In this document: in pieces, positions 28,059-36,228 of the stretch
Layout of the letters: each line of letters opens with the position of its first letter
Position numbering within the stretch: the first letter of the stretch is position 1
Assembly (NCBI GenBank): GCA_944332455.1
Contig: CALVJY010000011.1
Span: forward strand, 1 to 64,000
Origin: an uncultured Clostridia bacterium
Lineage (GTDB): Bacteria > Bacillota > Clostridia > Christensenellales > HGM11417
Length of the DNA: 64,000 bases
Reading direction: 5' to 3'
Notes under the pieces: model-generated
What the model was told of the DNA's origin: nothing
The model's database searches: none
Seen by the model: the letters and a program-made list of their open reading frames with translations, nothing else
Translations under genes and position numbers: made by a program

Positions 28059-28116
28059 TTGACAAAGCGAGCGGAAAGGATTATACTGTTATTGAACATT
28101 TGAAGAAACGTTCAAT
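28059..28116 (+). promoter_or_regulatory. Promoter and operator of the metal-efflux repressor
   Basis: TTGACA (28059-28064), 17-nt spacer, TATACT (28082-28087), then an inverted repeat ATTGAAC-N12-GTTCAAT (28091-28116) over the transcription start. Position and sequence fit an ArsR/SmtB-family autoregulatory operator. Confidence 0.75.
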
Positions 28117-28132
28117 CGTAAGGAGGTCCGCC

Positions 28133-28477
28133 ATGGCGCAGGCACCGGAAAAAACCGAATTTGAGCCCAACTCCATCCGCCGCATGCTGCCGGACGAGGA
28201 GACCATTTACGAATTGGCCAACCTCTTCAAGATGTTCGGCGACCCCACCCGGGCCAAGATCCTGGGCTGTCTGCAGATCCGGGATCTTTACGTTTCCGAG
28301 ATCGCGGAGGCCCTGGATATGAGCGTGTCGGCGGTCTCCCACCAGCTGCGGGTGCTGCGCGGCGCCAAGCTGGTCAAGGGTACCAAGGAGGGCAAGGAAG
28401 TCCGCTACTCCCTGGACGACGACCACGTGACCAAGATCATCGAGTACGGCCTGACCCACGTCAACGAGGAGCGCTGA
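28133..28477 (+). CDS. ArsR/SmtB-family metal-responsive repressor
   Basis: 114-residue winged-helix repressor. The recognition helix region is DMSVSAVSHQLRVL. The C-terminal helix keeps the alpha5 site exactly as in SmtB/CzrA: D-x-H-x10-H-x2-E (in DDHVTKIIEYGLTHVNE). The thiol site of CadC-type sensors is missing: the ELCVCDI position reads DLYVSEI and the N-terminus has no Cys. A zinc/cobalt sensor is therefore more likely than a cadmium/lead sensor. AAGGAGG precedes the ATG at 28133; upstream in-frame starts lie before the promoter. It heads the HMA-ATPase-CopA run it probably controls. Confidence 0.92.
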   Translation: MAQAPEKTEFEPNSIRRMLPDEETIYELANLFKMFGDPTRAKILGCLQIRDLYVSEIAEALDMSVSAVSHQLRVLRGAKLVKGTKEGKEVRYSLDDDHVTKIIEYGLTHVNEER

Positions 28478-28510
28478 GCGCACCTTAGGAATCGGCCGGA
28501 CAACACAGAC

Positions 28511-28538
28511 AAAAGCAGGGTGCAAATCCCTGTTTTTT
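28511..28538 (+). terminator. Weak terminator after the repressor
   Basis: CAGGG-TGCAAAT-CCCTG followed by TTTTTT. The short stem suggests partial read-through or a boundary before the second operator. Confidence 0.55.
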
Positions 28539-28549
28539 CGGGAGAAACA

Positions 28550-28567
28550 TTTGAACGATTGTTCAAA
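28550..28567 (+). promoter_or_regulatory. Second ArsR/SmtB-type operator
   Basis: Perfect palindrome TTTGAACGATTGTTCAAA, the classic shape of SmtB-family sites, 59 bp before the HMA gene. The half-site TGAAC is shared with the operator at 28091-28116. Confidence 0.75.
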
Positions 28568-28625
28568 AAAATAATTATTCAATTTGCCCCGACCAAAATC
28601 AGCGGAGCAAAACGGAGGTATTGCC

Positions 28626-28844
28626 ATGAAAAAGGTATTCAAACTGGAAGATCTGGACTGCGCCAACTGCGCCGCCAAGATGGAGCGTTCGATCGCCAAG
28701 ATCGAGGGCGTCGATTCGGTCAGCATCAGTTTTTTGAGCCAGCGCATGACCCTGGAGGCGGACGAGAGCCGCTTTGAGGAGATCCTGGATCAGGTGGTCA
28801 GGACCTGCAAAAAAGTGGAGCCCGACTGCAAGATCCTCCGCTGA
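28626..28844 (+). CDS. Free-standing heavy-metal-associated (HMA) domain protein
   Basis: 72 residues, a single ferredoxin-like HMA domain. The metal site is LDCANCAAKME (DCxxC), the form found at the N-terminus of ZntA/CadA zinc/cadmium ATPases and not the MxCxxC of copper chaperones. The next gene encodes such an ATPase with no HMA domain, so this looks like the detached N-terminal domain. GGAGG lies 6 nt upstream of the ATG. It could act as a chaperone or regulatory domain in trans. Confidence 0.9.
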   Translation: MKKVFKLEDLDCANCAAKMERSIAKIEGVDSVSISFLSQRMTLEADESRFEEILDQVVRTCKKVEPDCKILR

Positions 28845-28922
28845 TCCCCGCAATATCAGAATTTTGCTGCGGCCTGGTCCGGAGGACTTCCCCGGATCGG
28901 GCCGGATGAATCGGGAGTTGTT
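28845..28922 (+). other. Hairpin-rich gap between HMA gene and ATPase
   Basis: Holds CCGCA...TGCGG and a larger GGTCCGG...CCGGATC pairing, ending in GGGAG before the ATPase start. It may tune the HMA-to-ATPase ratio; not shown. Confidence 0.4.
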
Positions 28923-30881
28923 ATGAAGACATCCAACCTTTCCAAAAGAGAAAGACGAAATCTTGTCCGCATCCTGGTCGCGCTGGCCCTGTTTGTCGTG
29001 CTGTTTGCCGTCGACAAGGCGGTGAACCTGGGCGGCGTGTTCCAGGGCCCTGCGGCCTGGGTGTTCCCCTTCTGCCTGTACCTGACCGTCTACCTGATCA
29101 TCAGCTACGACGTGCTGTGGCGGGCCGTCCGCAACATCGCGCACGGCCAGGTGTTCGACGAAAACTTTCTGATGTGCATCGCCACCCTGGGGGCCTTCGC
29201 GCTGGCCATCTACCGCGGGGCCACCGGCCAGGAGATCGAGGGCTTTGACGAGGCCTGCGCGGTGCTGCTGTTTTACCAGGTCGGAGAGTTCTTCCAAAGC
29301 TACGCCACCGGAAAGTCCAGAAAATCCATCTCCGCCCTCATGGACATCCGCCCCGACTGCGCCAACGTCAGACGGGAGGGCAAGGTGGAGCGGGTCTCCC
29401 CCGAGGAAGTGTCCGTGGGCGAGATCATCGTGGTCAATCCCGGCGAAAAGATCCCCCTGGACGGCGAGATCGTCAAAGGGGCCTCCTCCCTGGACACCAA
29501 GGCGCTGACCGGCGAATCCCTCCCCCGCGAAGTGGCCGCAGGGTCCGAAGTCATCAGCGGCTGCGTCAATCTGACCTCCCAGCTCGAGGTCCGGGTGAGC
29601 AAGGTCTTTTACGACTCCACGGTCTCCAAAATTCTGGAGCTGGTGGAAAACGCCGCCGACCAGAAGTCCAAAGCCGAGAACTTCATCACCAAATTCGCCC
29701 GCTGGTACACCCCCGCCGTGGTCCTCGTGGCCGTTCTGCTGGCCGTGGTACCCGGGCTGATCACCTCGGACTGGTCCACCTGGATCTACCGGGCCCTCAG
29801 CTTTTTGGTGGTCTCCTGCCCCTGCGCGCTGGTCATCTCCATCCCCCTCTCCTTCTTTGCGGGGATCGGGGCGGCCTCCCGCTACGGCATCCTGATCAAG
29901 GGCTCCAACTATCTGGAAAAGTTCAATCAGGCCGACATCTTCGTCTTTGACAAGACGGGGACGCTGACCAAAGGAAACTTCGCCATCGCCGGGGTCTTCC
30001 CGGACAAGGACCGGGAGGAGATCTTAAGGCTGGCCGCCATCGCCGAGCGGGACTCCAGCCACCCCATCGCCCGCTCCGTGGCCGAGGCCTACGGCCGGCC
30101 GGTCGAGGAGGGCTGGACCCTGACCAATGTCGCCGGGGAGGGCGTGCTGGCCCGAAAGGGCGAGGAGGTCATCCTGTGCGGCAACGAAAAGCTGATGGCC
30201 GCCCACAACGTGGCGTTCACCCGGGCCGAGGGGGTGGGAACGGTGGTCTACGTCGCCCTGAACGGGCAGTTCAAGGGCTCCCTGCTGATCGCCGACGAGG
30301 TCAAGCCCGAATCGAGGGAAGTCGTCGGCCAGCTGAACGGCATGGGCTGCAAGACCTTCATGCTGACCGGGGACAATCCGGCCATCGCCCAAAACGTGGC
30401 CGGGCAGATCGGCCTGACCGGCTACAAGGCCTCCCTCCTCCCCCAGAACAAGGTGGAGGAAGTGGAAAACATGCTGCGCGAAAAGGCGCCCGGGGAGGTG
30501 CTCTGCTTTGTGGGCGACGGCATCAACGACGCCCCCGTGCTGATGCGCTCCGACATCGGCATCGCCATGGGCGGAGTGGGCAGCGACGCGGCCATCGAGG
30601 CCTCGGACATCGTGCTGATGCAGGACGATCTGCGGGGGCTGCCGCTGGCCAAGCGCATCGCCAGAAAGACCATGTCCATCGTGTTCGAGAACATCGTCTT
30701 TTCCATCGCCGTCAAGGTCCTCATTCTGATTTTGTCGGCCGTGGGCATCACCAACATGTGGTTCGCGGTGTTCGGGGACGTGGGCGTGGCCGTGCTGGCC
30801 ATCCTGAACGCCATGCGGGTCAACTCGAACTACGTCAAACAACCCAAGTCCGCCGGGCAGAGACAGCCGGAGGCAGCCTGA
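28923..30881 (+). CDS. zntA: Zn/Cd/Pb-exporting P1B-type ATPase lacking an HMA domain
   Basis: 652 residues. Membrane pump that expels soft divalent metals. The CPx motif is SCPCALVISIP, phosphorylation site DKTGTLT, HP motif SSHPIARS, hinge GDGINDAPV. In the last helix the segment GDVGVAVLAILNAMRV has the conserved aspartate of ZntA, which separates it from copper pumps. The first 30 residues are basic and then hydrophobic, with no metal-binding domain; that domain is encoded by the preceding gene. Expression is probably controlled by the SmtB-type repressor upstream. Confidence 0.93.
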   Translation: MKTSNLSKRERRNLVRILVALALFVVLFAVDKAVNLGGVFQGPAAWVFPFCLYLTVYLIISYDVLWRAVRNIAHGQVFDENFLMCIATLGAFALAIYRGATGQEIEGFDEACAVLLFYQVGEFFQSYATGKSRKSISALMDIRPDCANVRREGKVERVSPEEVSVGEIIVVNPGEKIPLDGEIVKGASSLDTKALTGESLPREVAAGSEVISGCVNLTSQLEVRVSKVFYDSTVSKILELVENAADQKSKAENFITKFARWYTPAVVLVAVLLAVVPGLITSDWSTWIYRALSFLVVSCPCALVISIPLSFFAGIGAASRYGILIKGSNYLEKFNQADIFVFDKTGTLTKGNFAIAGVFPDKDREEILRLAAIAERDSSHPIARSVAEAYGRPVEEGWTLTNVAGEGVLARKGEEVILCGNEKLMAAHNVAFTRAEGVGTVVYVALNGQFKGSLLIADEVKPESREVVGQLNGMGCKTFMLTGDNPAIAQNVAGQIGLTGYKASLLPQNKVEEVENMLREKAPGEVLCFVGDGINDAPVLMRSDIGIAMGGVGSDAAIEASDIVLMQDDLRGLPLAKRIARKTMSIVFENIVFSIAVKVLILILSAVGITNMWFAVFGDVGVAVLAILNAMRVNSNYVKQPKSAGQRQPEAA

Positions 30882-30976
30882 GCGGCGGGCGGGGAAAATT
30901 TTCCCCGCTCACCTTTCTTTCCCTCTCCCCTTTCCGGATCCTGCCTCTTTCGAGATATTGCCCTTATAAAATCATG

Positions 30977-31008
30977 ACTGTCTGTAAAAAAGCAAAAACT
31001 GTCTGTAA
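30977..31008 (+). repeat. Direct repeat upstream of copA
   Basis: ACTGTCTGTAA occurs at 30977-30987 and again at 30998-31008, exactly 21 bp (two helical turns) apart; the second copy runs into the AAGGA ribosome binding site. A regulator site is possible. It does not match the CopY box TACAnnTGTA. Confidence 0.5.
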
Positions 31009-31017
31009 GGAATCGCT

Positions 31018-33606
31018 ATGAAGAAATATACCGTAACCGGCATGAGCTGCGCCGCCTGCAGCGCGCACGTGGAGAAGGCGGTCTCCAAGGTGGAGGGCGT
31101 GACCTCCTGCACCGTCAATCTGCTGACCAACACCCTGGCCGTGGAGGGCACGGCCCCGGACGAGGCCGTCATCGAGGCCGTCCGGCAGGCGGGCTACGGC
31201 GCCTCGCCGCAGGAGGCCCCCAGGGGGGGCGCAAAGGCCGAAACCGCGGCCCCGGACGAACAGGCCGAGCTCCGCCCCCTGGTCCGCAGGCTGATCTCCT
31301 CGGTGGTCTTTCTGGTCCTGCTGATGTACCTTTCCATGGGCCACCACATGTGGGGCTGGCCCCTGCCCGCCTTCTTCGACAATCACGTCTCGGTGGGCGT
31401 GCTCGAGGCTCTGCTGACTTTGGTCATCCTGTTCATCAACCGCAAATTTTTCGTCAGCGGCTTCCGGAACGTCTTTCACGGCGGGGTCAACATGGACACC
31501 CTGGTGGGGCTGGGCTCCGGCGTGGCCTTTGCCTACAGTCTGTACGCCCTGTTCGCCCTGATCGCGGCCCAGGCAGCCGGGGACGCCGAAGCCGTGACCC
31601 ACTTTGCCGGGGAGTTCTACTTCGAGTCCGCGGCCATGATCCTGACCCTGATCACGGTGGGCAAGACCTTGGAGACCTATTCCAAGGGCAAGACCACCAA
31701 CGCCTTGAAGAGCCTGATGAAGCTGGCTCCCCAGACCGCCACGGTCATCCGGGGGGATCGGGAGATCGAGATCCCGGTCTCGCAGGTGGTCATCGGGGAC
31801 CTGTTCGCGGTCCGGCCCGGCGAGCACATCCCGGTGGACGGCGAGGTGGTCGAGGGCCTGAGCTCGGTCAACGAGTCCGCCCTGACCGGGGAGAGCGTGC
31901 CGGCCGACAAGGAGGCCGGCAGTCCGGTCTCGGCGGGCACCGTCAATCTGACGGGGTATCTGCGCTGCCGGGCCAGCCGGGTGGGCGAGGACACCACCCT
32001 GTCGCAGATCATCCGCATGGTGGGAGACGCGGCGGCCACCAAGGCCCCGGTGGCCCGGGTGGCCGACAAGGTCTCGGCCGTGTTCGTACCCATCGTGCTG
32101 GGGCTGGCCCTGATCACCCTGATCGTCTGGCTGGCCGTCGGCCGGGAGGTCGGCTTTGCCCTGGCCCGGGCCATCTCGGTGCTGGTCATCAGCTGTCCCT
32201 GCGCCCTCGGCCTGGCGACCCCGGTGGCCATCATGGTGGGCAACGGCGTGGGCGCCCGCCACGGCATTTTGTTCAAGACCTCGGCCGCCCTGGAGCAGAC
32301 CGGAAAGACCCGGATCGTGGTGCTGGACAAGACCGGCACCGTGACCACCGGGGAGCCGGTGGTCACCGACATCCTGCCCGCAAATGGCCTCAGCCCGTCT
32401 GAGCTTTTGTCCCTGGCCGCCCGGCTGGAGAGCCGGAGCGAGCACCCCCTCTCCCGCGCCGTGCTCAAAAAAGCCGAACAGGAGGGCCTTGAGTTCGACT
32501 CGTCGCTGGAGGACTTTCAGGTCCTGCCCGGCAACGGACTGACCGCCCGGGCGGAGGGCGCCCTTCTTTCGGGCGGCAATCCGGCCTTTGTCCGCACAAA
32601 GGCGGAGATCCCGGAAGAGGTGCAGCGGGAGGCCGAGCGTCTGTCGAACGAGGGCAAGACTCCCCTCTTCTTCGCCCGGGACCGTCAGTTTCTGGGCCTC
32701 ATCGCGGTGGCGGATACCGTCCGGCCGGACAGCGTTCAGGCCATCCGCGAGCTCAAGGAGATGGGCCTGCACGTGGTCATGCTGACCGGCGACAACCGCC
32801 GGACGGCGGAGGCCATCGGACGGCAGGCCGGCGTGGACGAGGTCATCGCCGACGTGCTGCCCGACGAAAAGGAGGGCGTGGTCCGCAGACTGCAGGCCTT
32901 CGGCAGGGTGGCCATGGTGGGCGACGGCATCAACGACGCCCCCGCCCTCACCCGGGCCGACGTGGGCATCGCCATCGGCGCGGGCACCGACGTGGCCATC
33001 GACGCCGCCGACGTGGTGCTGGTCAAGAGCCGGCTGCTCGACGTGCCCGCCGCCATCCGCCTCAGCCAGTCCACCCTGCGGGACATCCACCAGAATCTGT
33101 TCTGGGCCTTTATCTACAACATCATCGGCATCCCCCTGGCCGCCGGCGTCTGGATCCCCCTGACCGGCTGGGAGATGAATCCCATGTTCGGGGCGGCCGC
33201 CATGAGCCTGTCCAGCGTCTGCGTGGTGCTGAACGCCCTCCGCCTGAATCTGGTGAATATCACCTCCTCCCGCCGCCCCAAAAAGCTCTCTCCCCTGCCC
33301 CTGAAAGACGGCAGATTGCTGACGACCCCGGACGAGGCCTGCGCCCTGACGACCCCGGACGAGGCCTGCGCCCTGACGGCCCCGGACGACGCCTGCGCCC
33401 TGAAAACGGTCACTTTGCACATCAAGGGCATGATGTGCGAGCACTGCGAAAAGCGGGTCTGCCAGGCGCTGGAGGACGTGGACGGGGTGGTCTCTGCCAA
33501 GGCCGATCACCGGGCGGGCGCCGCCGAAGTCCGCCTGAACGCTCCGGTCCCCAAAGAGCGCCTGAAAGCGGCCGTCGAGGAGGCGGGCTACAAACTGAAG
33601 TCCTGA
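31018..33606 (+). CDS. copA: Copper-exporting P-type ATPase with N- and C-terminal HMA domains
   Basis: 862 residues. N-terminal HMA with TGMSCAACSAHVE; about eight membrane helices; Cu(I) site SCPCALGLATP, phosphorylation DKTGTVT, HP site SEHPLS, GDGINDAPAL; late-helix YNIIGIP and MSLSS motifs typical of CopA. After the last helix comes a linker with three 9-residue repeats (LTTPDEACA, LTTPDEACA, LTAPDDACA), then a second HMA domain with KGMMCEHCEKRV. A C-terminal HMA is unusual, since most CopA proteins carry them only at the N-terminus. It starts 136 bp after zntA. Confidence 0.95.
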   Translation: MKKYTVTGMSCAACSAHVEKAVSKVEGVTSCTVNLLTNTLAVEGTAPDEAVIEAVRQAGYGASPQEAPRGGAKAETAAPDEQAELRPLVRRLISSVVFLVLLMYLSMGHHMWGWPLPAFFDNHVSVGVLEALLTLVILFINRKFFVSGFRNVFHGGVNMDTLVGLGSGVAFAYSLYALFALIAAQAAGDAEAVTHFAGEFYFESAAMILTLITVGKTLETYSKGKTTNALKSLMKLAPQTATVIRGDREIEIPVSQVVIGDLFAVRPGEHIPVDGEVVEGLSSVNESALTGESVPADKEAGSPVSAGTVNLTGYLRCRASRVGEDTTLSQIIRMVGDAAATKAPVARVADKVSAVFVPIVLGLALITLIVWLAVGREVGFALARAISVLVISCPCALGLATPVAIMVGNGVGARHGILFKTSAALEQTGKTRIVVLDKTGTVTTGEPVVTDILPANGLSPSELLSLAARLESRSEHPLSRAVLKKAEQEGLEFDSSLEDFQVLPGNGLTARAEGALLSGGNPAFVRTKAEIPEEVQREAERLSNEGKTPLFFARDRQFLGLIAVADTVRPDSVQAIRELKEMGLHVVMLTGDNRRTAEAIGRQAGVDEVIADVLPDEKEGVVRRLQAFGRVAMVGDGINDAPALTRADVGIAIGAGTDVAIDAADVVLVKSRLLDVPAAIRLSQSTLRDIHQNLFWAFIYNIIGIPLAAGVWIPLTGWEMNPMFGAAAMSLSSVCVVLNALRLNLVNITSSRRPKKLSPLPLKDGRLLTTPDEACALTTPDEACALTAPDDACALKTVTLHIKGMMCEHCEKRVCQALEDVDGVVSAKADHRAGAAEVRLNAPVPKERLKAAVEEAGYKLKS
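33319..33399 (+). repeat. Three 27-bp tandem repeats in the copA linker
   Basis: Units 33319-33345 and 33346-33372 are identical; 33373-33399 differs at two positions. Each encodes nine residues with one cysteine. Confidence 0.9.
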
Positions 33607-33608
33607 CC

Positions 33609-33650
33609 AAAAAAAGAGAACTTCGCATCCCTGCAAAGTTCTCTTTTTTT
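33609..33650 (+). terminator. Terminator of the metal cluster
   Basis: AAAAAAAGAGAACTT, 12-nt loop, AAGTTCTCTTTTTTT. Symmetric A/T tracts make it bidirectional, serving copA and the convergent proA. Confidence 0.9.
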
Positions 33651-33833
33651 CTGTTTTATTTCGACCTTGTTTCGGAACCAAATCCCGGCCGGAAGTCGCA
33701 CGACAAACTTGGCGATATTCGGCTTTGTTTCGTCCTCGTTTCGGGGCAAGCCCCGATTTATTTCAGGCCAAGGCGCCCCGTAAAAATCCCCGGTCATCTT
33801 TGAAGAAGCCTCCGCTGTCAGCAGCAAAGCCGC

Positions 33834-35075
33834 CTACTCGCGGACCTGGCCGCTGCCGGTGACGCAGTACTTGTAGGAGGTCAGCTCCTTCAGCCCCACC
33901 GGGCCGCGGGCGTGGAGCTTCTGGGTGGAAATGCCCAGCTCGCAGCCGAAGCCGAATTCCCCGCCGTCGGTAAAGCGGGTGCTGGCGTTGACGTAGACGG
34001 CGGCCGAATCCACCCCGTCCAGGAAGACCTGGGCGGCCGCGGGATCCCGGGTGCAGATGGCGTCGGAGTGATGGGTGCCGTAACGGTTGATGTGCCGGAC
34101 GGCCTCCTCCACCCCGGAGATCACTTTGACCGACATCTTGTAGTCCAGGTACTCGGCAAAGTAGTCCTGCTCGGCGGCCGGCAGGGCCTCGGGCAGGATG
34201 GCCCGCGTTCTGGGACAGCCGTACAGGGCGACCTTCCAGGGCCTGAGCGCCTCGGCGCACAGGGGCAGAAACTCGGCGGCGACGGCCTCGTCCACCAGCA
34301 GGCTTTCGGCGGCGTTGCACACCGAGGGCCGGGAGCACTTGGCGTTGCGCACGATGTCGGCGGCCATGGCAAGGTCGGCGGTCTTTTCCACATAGATGTG
34401 GCAGTTGCCCGTCCCCGTCTCGATGACCGGGATAGTGGCGTTCTGGACCACGCTGGCGATCAGTCCGGCTCCGCCCCGGGGCAGAAGCACGTCGATGAGG
34501 CCGTTCAGCTTCATCATGGCCTGCGCCCCCTCGCGGGAGGTGTCGGGGATGAACTGGATGGCCTCGGACAAAAATCCCTCCCTTTTGAGGGCTTCCTTCA
34601 TGGCCGAGACCAGGGCGGTGTTGCTGTGGAGGGCGGCCCGGCTCCCCCGCAGGACCACGCAGTTGCCGGATTTGAGGCAGAGCGCGGCGGTGTCGGTGGT
34701 CACGTTGGGACGGGCCTCGTAGATGATGCCGATCACCCCCAGCGGCACCCGCTTTTTGACCAGGTGCAGGCCGTTGGGGCGGTCAAATTCCTCCAGGATC
34801 TCCCCCACGGGGTCGGGCAGGGCCATGACCTCCCGCATCCCTTTGGCCATCCCCTCCAGCCGCTCCGGGCTCAGGGCCAGCCGGTCCAGCATATATTGCG
34901 GCTGATCGGCGTTCTCCCGCAGGTCCCGGGCGTTGGCGGCCAGGATCTCCCCGGCCCGGTCGGTCACGGCCTGCGCGGCGCAGGCCAGCATGGCGTTTTT
35001 GGTCTCCGCGGAGAGCAGAGACAGGGGCTGCGCGGCCTCTTTGGCCGCCAGGCAGATCTTTTCGAGTTCGGTCAT
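33834..35075 (-). CDS. proA: Gamma-glutamyl phosphate reductase
   Basis: Second enzyme of proline synthesis: reduces gamma-glutamyl phosphate to glutamate semialdehyde with NADPH. 413 residues, complete. Characteristic segments PLGVIGIIYEARPNVT, LKSGNCVVLRGS and the catalytic-cysteine region NAKCSRPSVCNAAE are present. The partner proB is not next to it in this window. Confidence 0.96.
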   Translation of the reverse strand: MTELEKICLAAKEAAQPLSLLSAETKNAMLACAAQAVTDRAGEILAANARDLRENADQPQYMLDRLALSPERLEGMAKGMREVMALPDPVGEILEEFDRPNGLHLVKKRVPLGVIGIIYEARPNVTTDTAALCLKSGNCVVLRGSRAALHSNTALVSAMKEALKREGFLSEAIQFIPDTSREGAQAMMKLNGLIDVLLPRGGAGLIASVVQNATIPVIETGTGNCHIYVEKTADLAMAADIVRNAKCSRPSVCNAAESLLVDEAVAAEFLPLCAEALRPWKVALYGCPRTRAILPEALPAAEQDYFAEYLDYKMSVKVISGVEEAVRHINRYGTHHSDAICTRDPAAAQVFLDGVDSAAVYVNASTRFTDGGEFGFGCELGISTQKLHARGPVGLKELTSYKYCVTGSGQVRE

Positions 35076-35269
35076 GGCAAAACCTCCCTTTTTAAGGACT
35101 TAGGGCAGCACCGCACGAAGATTTTGTGCGGCCGCCGTCAGATTTTTCCCGATTCGTCCAAAATCGACGCAGGAATAGGGAACGTATTTCAAGAAGATTT
35201 TGGGCCAAGCAGCGGAAAACCAAGCAAGGCTTACACAAAGCCGTCAGGCGGTCTTTGTGGGGGGATGCC
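35076..35269. other. Palindrome-containing gap between proA and yebC
   Basis: 194 bp with a CCGCAC...GTGCGG hairpin (35112-35134 region) and repeated AAGATTTTG words. It has the look of a dispersed intergenic repeat, which cannot be tested here. Confidence 0.4.
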
Positions 35270-36013
35270 TTAGTCCTCCTCTTCCTCCTCCGGCAGATCG
35301 ACGTTGTGGAAGATGTTCTGGACGTCGTCCAGCTCGTCCATCATGTCCAGCATCTTCAGGAACTTGTCCAGCTTGTCCCCCTCCAGGGTGACCCGGTTCT
35401 GGGGGATCAGCTCCACCTCGGCGCTGACGAAGTTCAGGCCCTTGCCCTCCAGAAAGTTGCGGACCTCGGAGAAGGCGGCGGGCGAGGTGTAGATGACAAA
35501 TTCGTCCTCGGCGGTGATCATGTCGTCGGCGCCGGCCTCCAGCGCCATCTCCATGACGGCGTCCTCGGACAGGGCGGCGGTGCGCTCCACCTCGATGACT
35601 CCCTTGCGGTCGAACAGGTAGGACACCGAGCCGGACACCCCCATGGAACCGCCGCACTTGTCGAAGCAGTGGCGGATGTCCCCGGCGGTGCGGTTCTTGT
35701 TGTCGGTCAGGGTCTCCACGATGACGGCCGAGCCGCCGATGCCGTAGCCCTCGTAGGTCATGGCCTCGTAGTTGATGGCGTTCAGCTCGCCCGAGGCCTT
35801 TTTGATGCCCCGCTGGATGTTGTCGTTGGGCATGTTGGCGGCCTTGCACTTGACGATGACGTCGTAGAGCTTGCTGTTGATCGAAGGATCGGGCCCGCCG
35901 GCCTTGACGGCCACCGCGATCTCGCGGCCGAGCTTGGTGAAGATCTTGCCCCGGGCGGCGTCGCCCTTGGCTTTTTTATTCTTGATGTTGGCCCACTTGC
36001 TGTGTCCGGACAT
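35270..36013 (-). CDS. yebC: YebC/PmpR-family regulatory protein
   Basis: 247 residues. MSGHSKWANIKNKKAKGDAARG is the diagnostic N-terminus, which fixes the start at 36013 (GGAGG upstream) and not four codons earlier. Family members act as transcription regulators, and recent work links them to translation of difficult proline stretches (TACO1-like); which applies here is open. The acidic C-terminus (PEEEEED) is normal. Confidence 0.94.
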   Translation of the reverse strand: MSGHSKWANIKNKKAKGDAARGKIFTKLGREIAVAVKAGGPDPSINSKLYDVIVKCKAANMPNDNIQRGIKKASGELNAINYEAMTYEGYGIGGSAVIVETLTDNKNRTAGDIRHCFDKCGGSMGVSGSVSYLFDRKGVIEVERTAALSEDAVMEMALEAGADDMITAEDEFVIYTSPAAFSEVRNFLEGKGLNFVSAEVELIPQNRVTLEGDKLDKFLKMLDMMDELDDVQNIFHNVDLPEEEEED

Positions 36014-36228
36014 AAAAACCTCCAAAAATCAGAATATGCGGCCGACGGCCGAAAGCGATGTTCTCTCTTCCCCCTTTGGCCCCGGGAAAGGGCCTTCCCG
36101 CCGTCAAAACCGTTCCGCGGCCGGCCTCCTCGGGCAAGGCCGAAGGGGGGCGCAAGGCCTTCCCTTCCCCGCCGTCCGGCCCGGGCCAAGACGGTTTTCC
36201 CCGGCTGCCGCCCGCCAAAAGAGCGGCT

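Noticed and set aside
30964..33681. 905-codon minus-strand frame opposite copA
   Set aside because: Low-complexity composition and complete overlap with CopA; shadow ORF.
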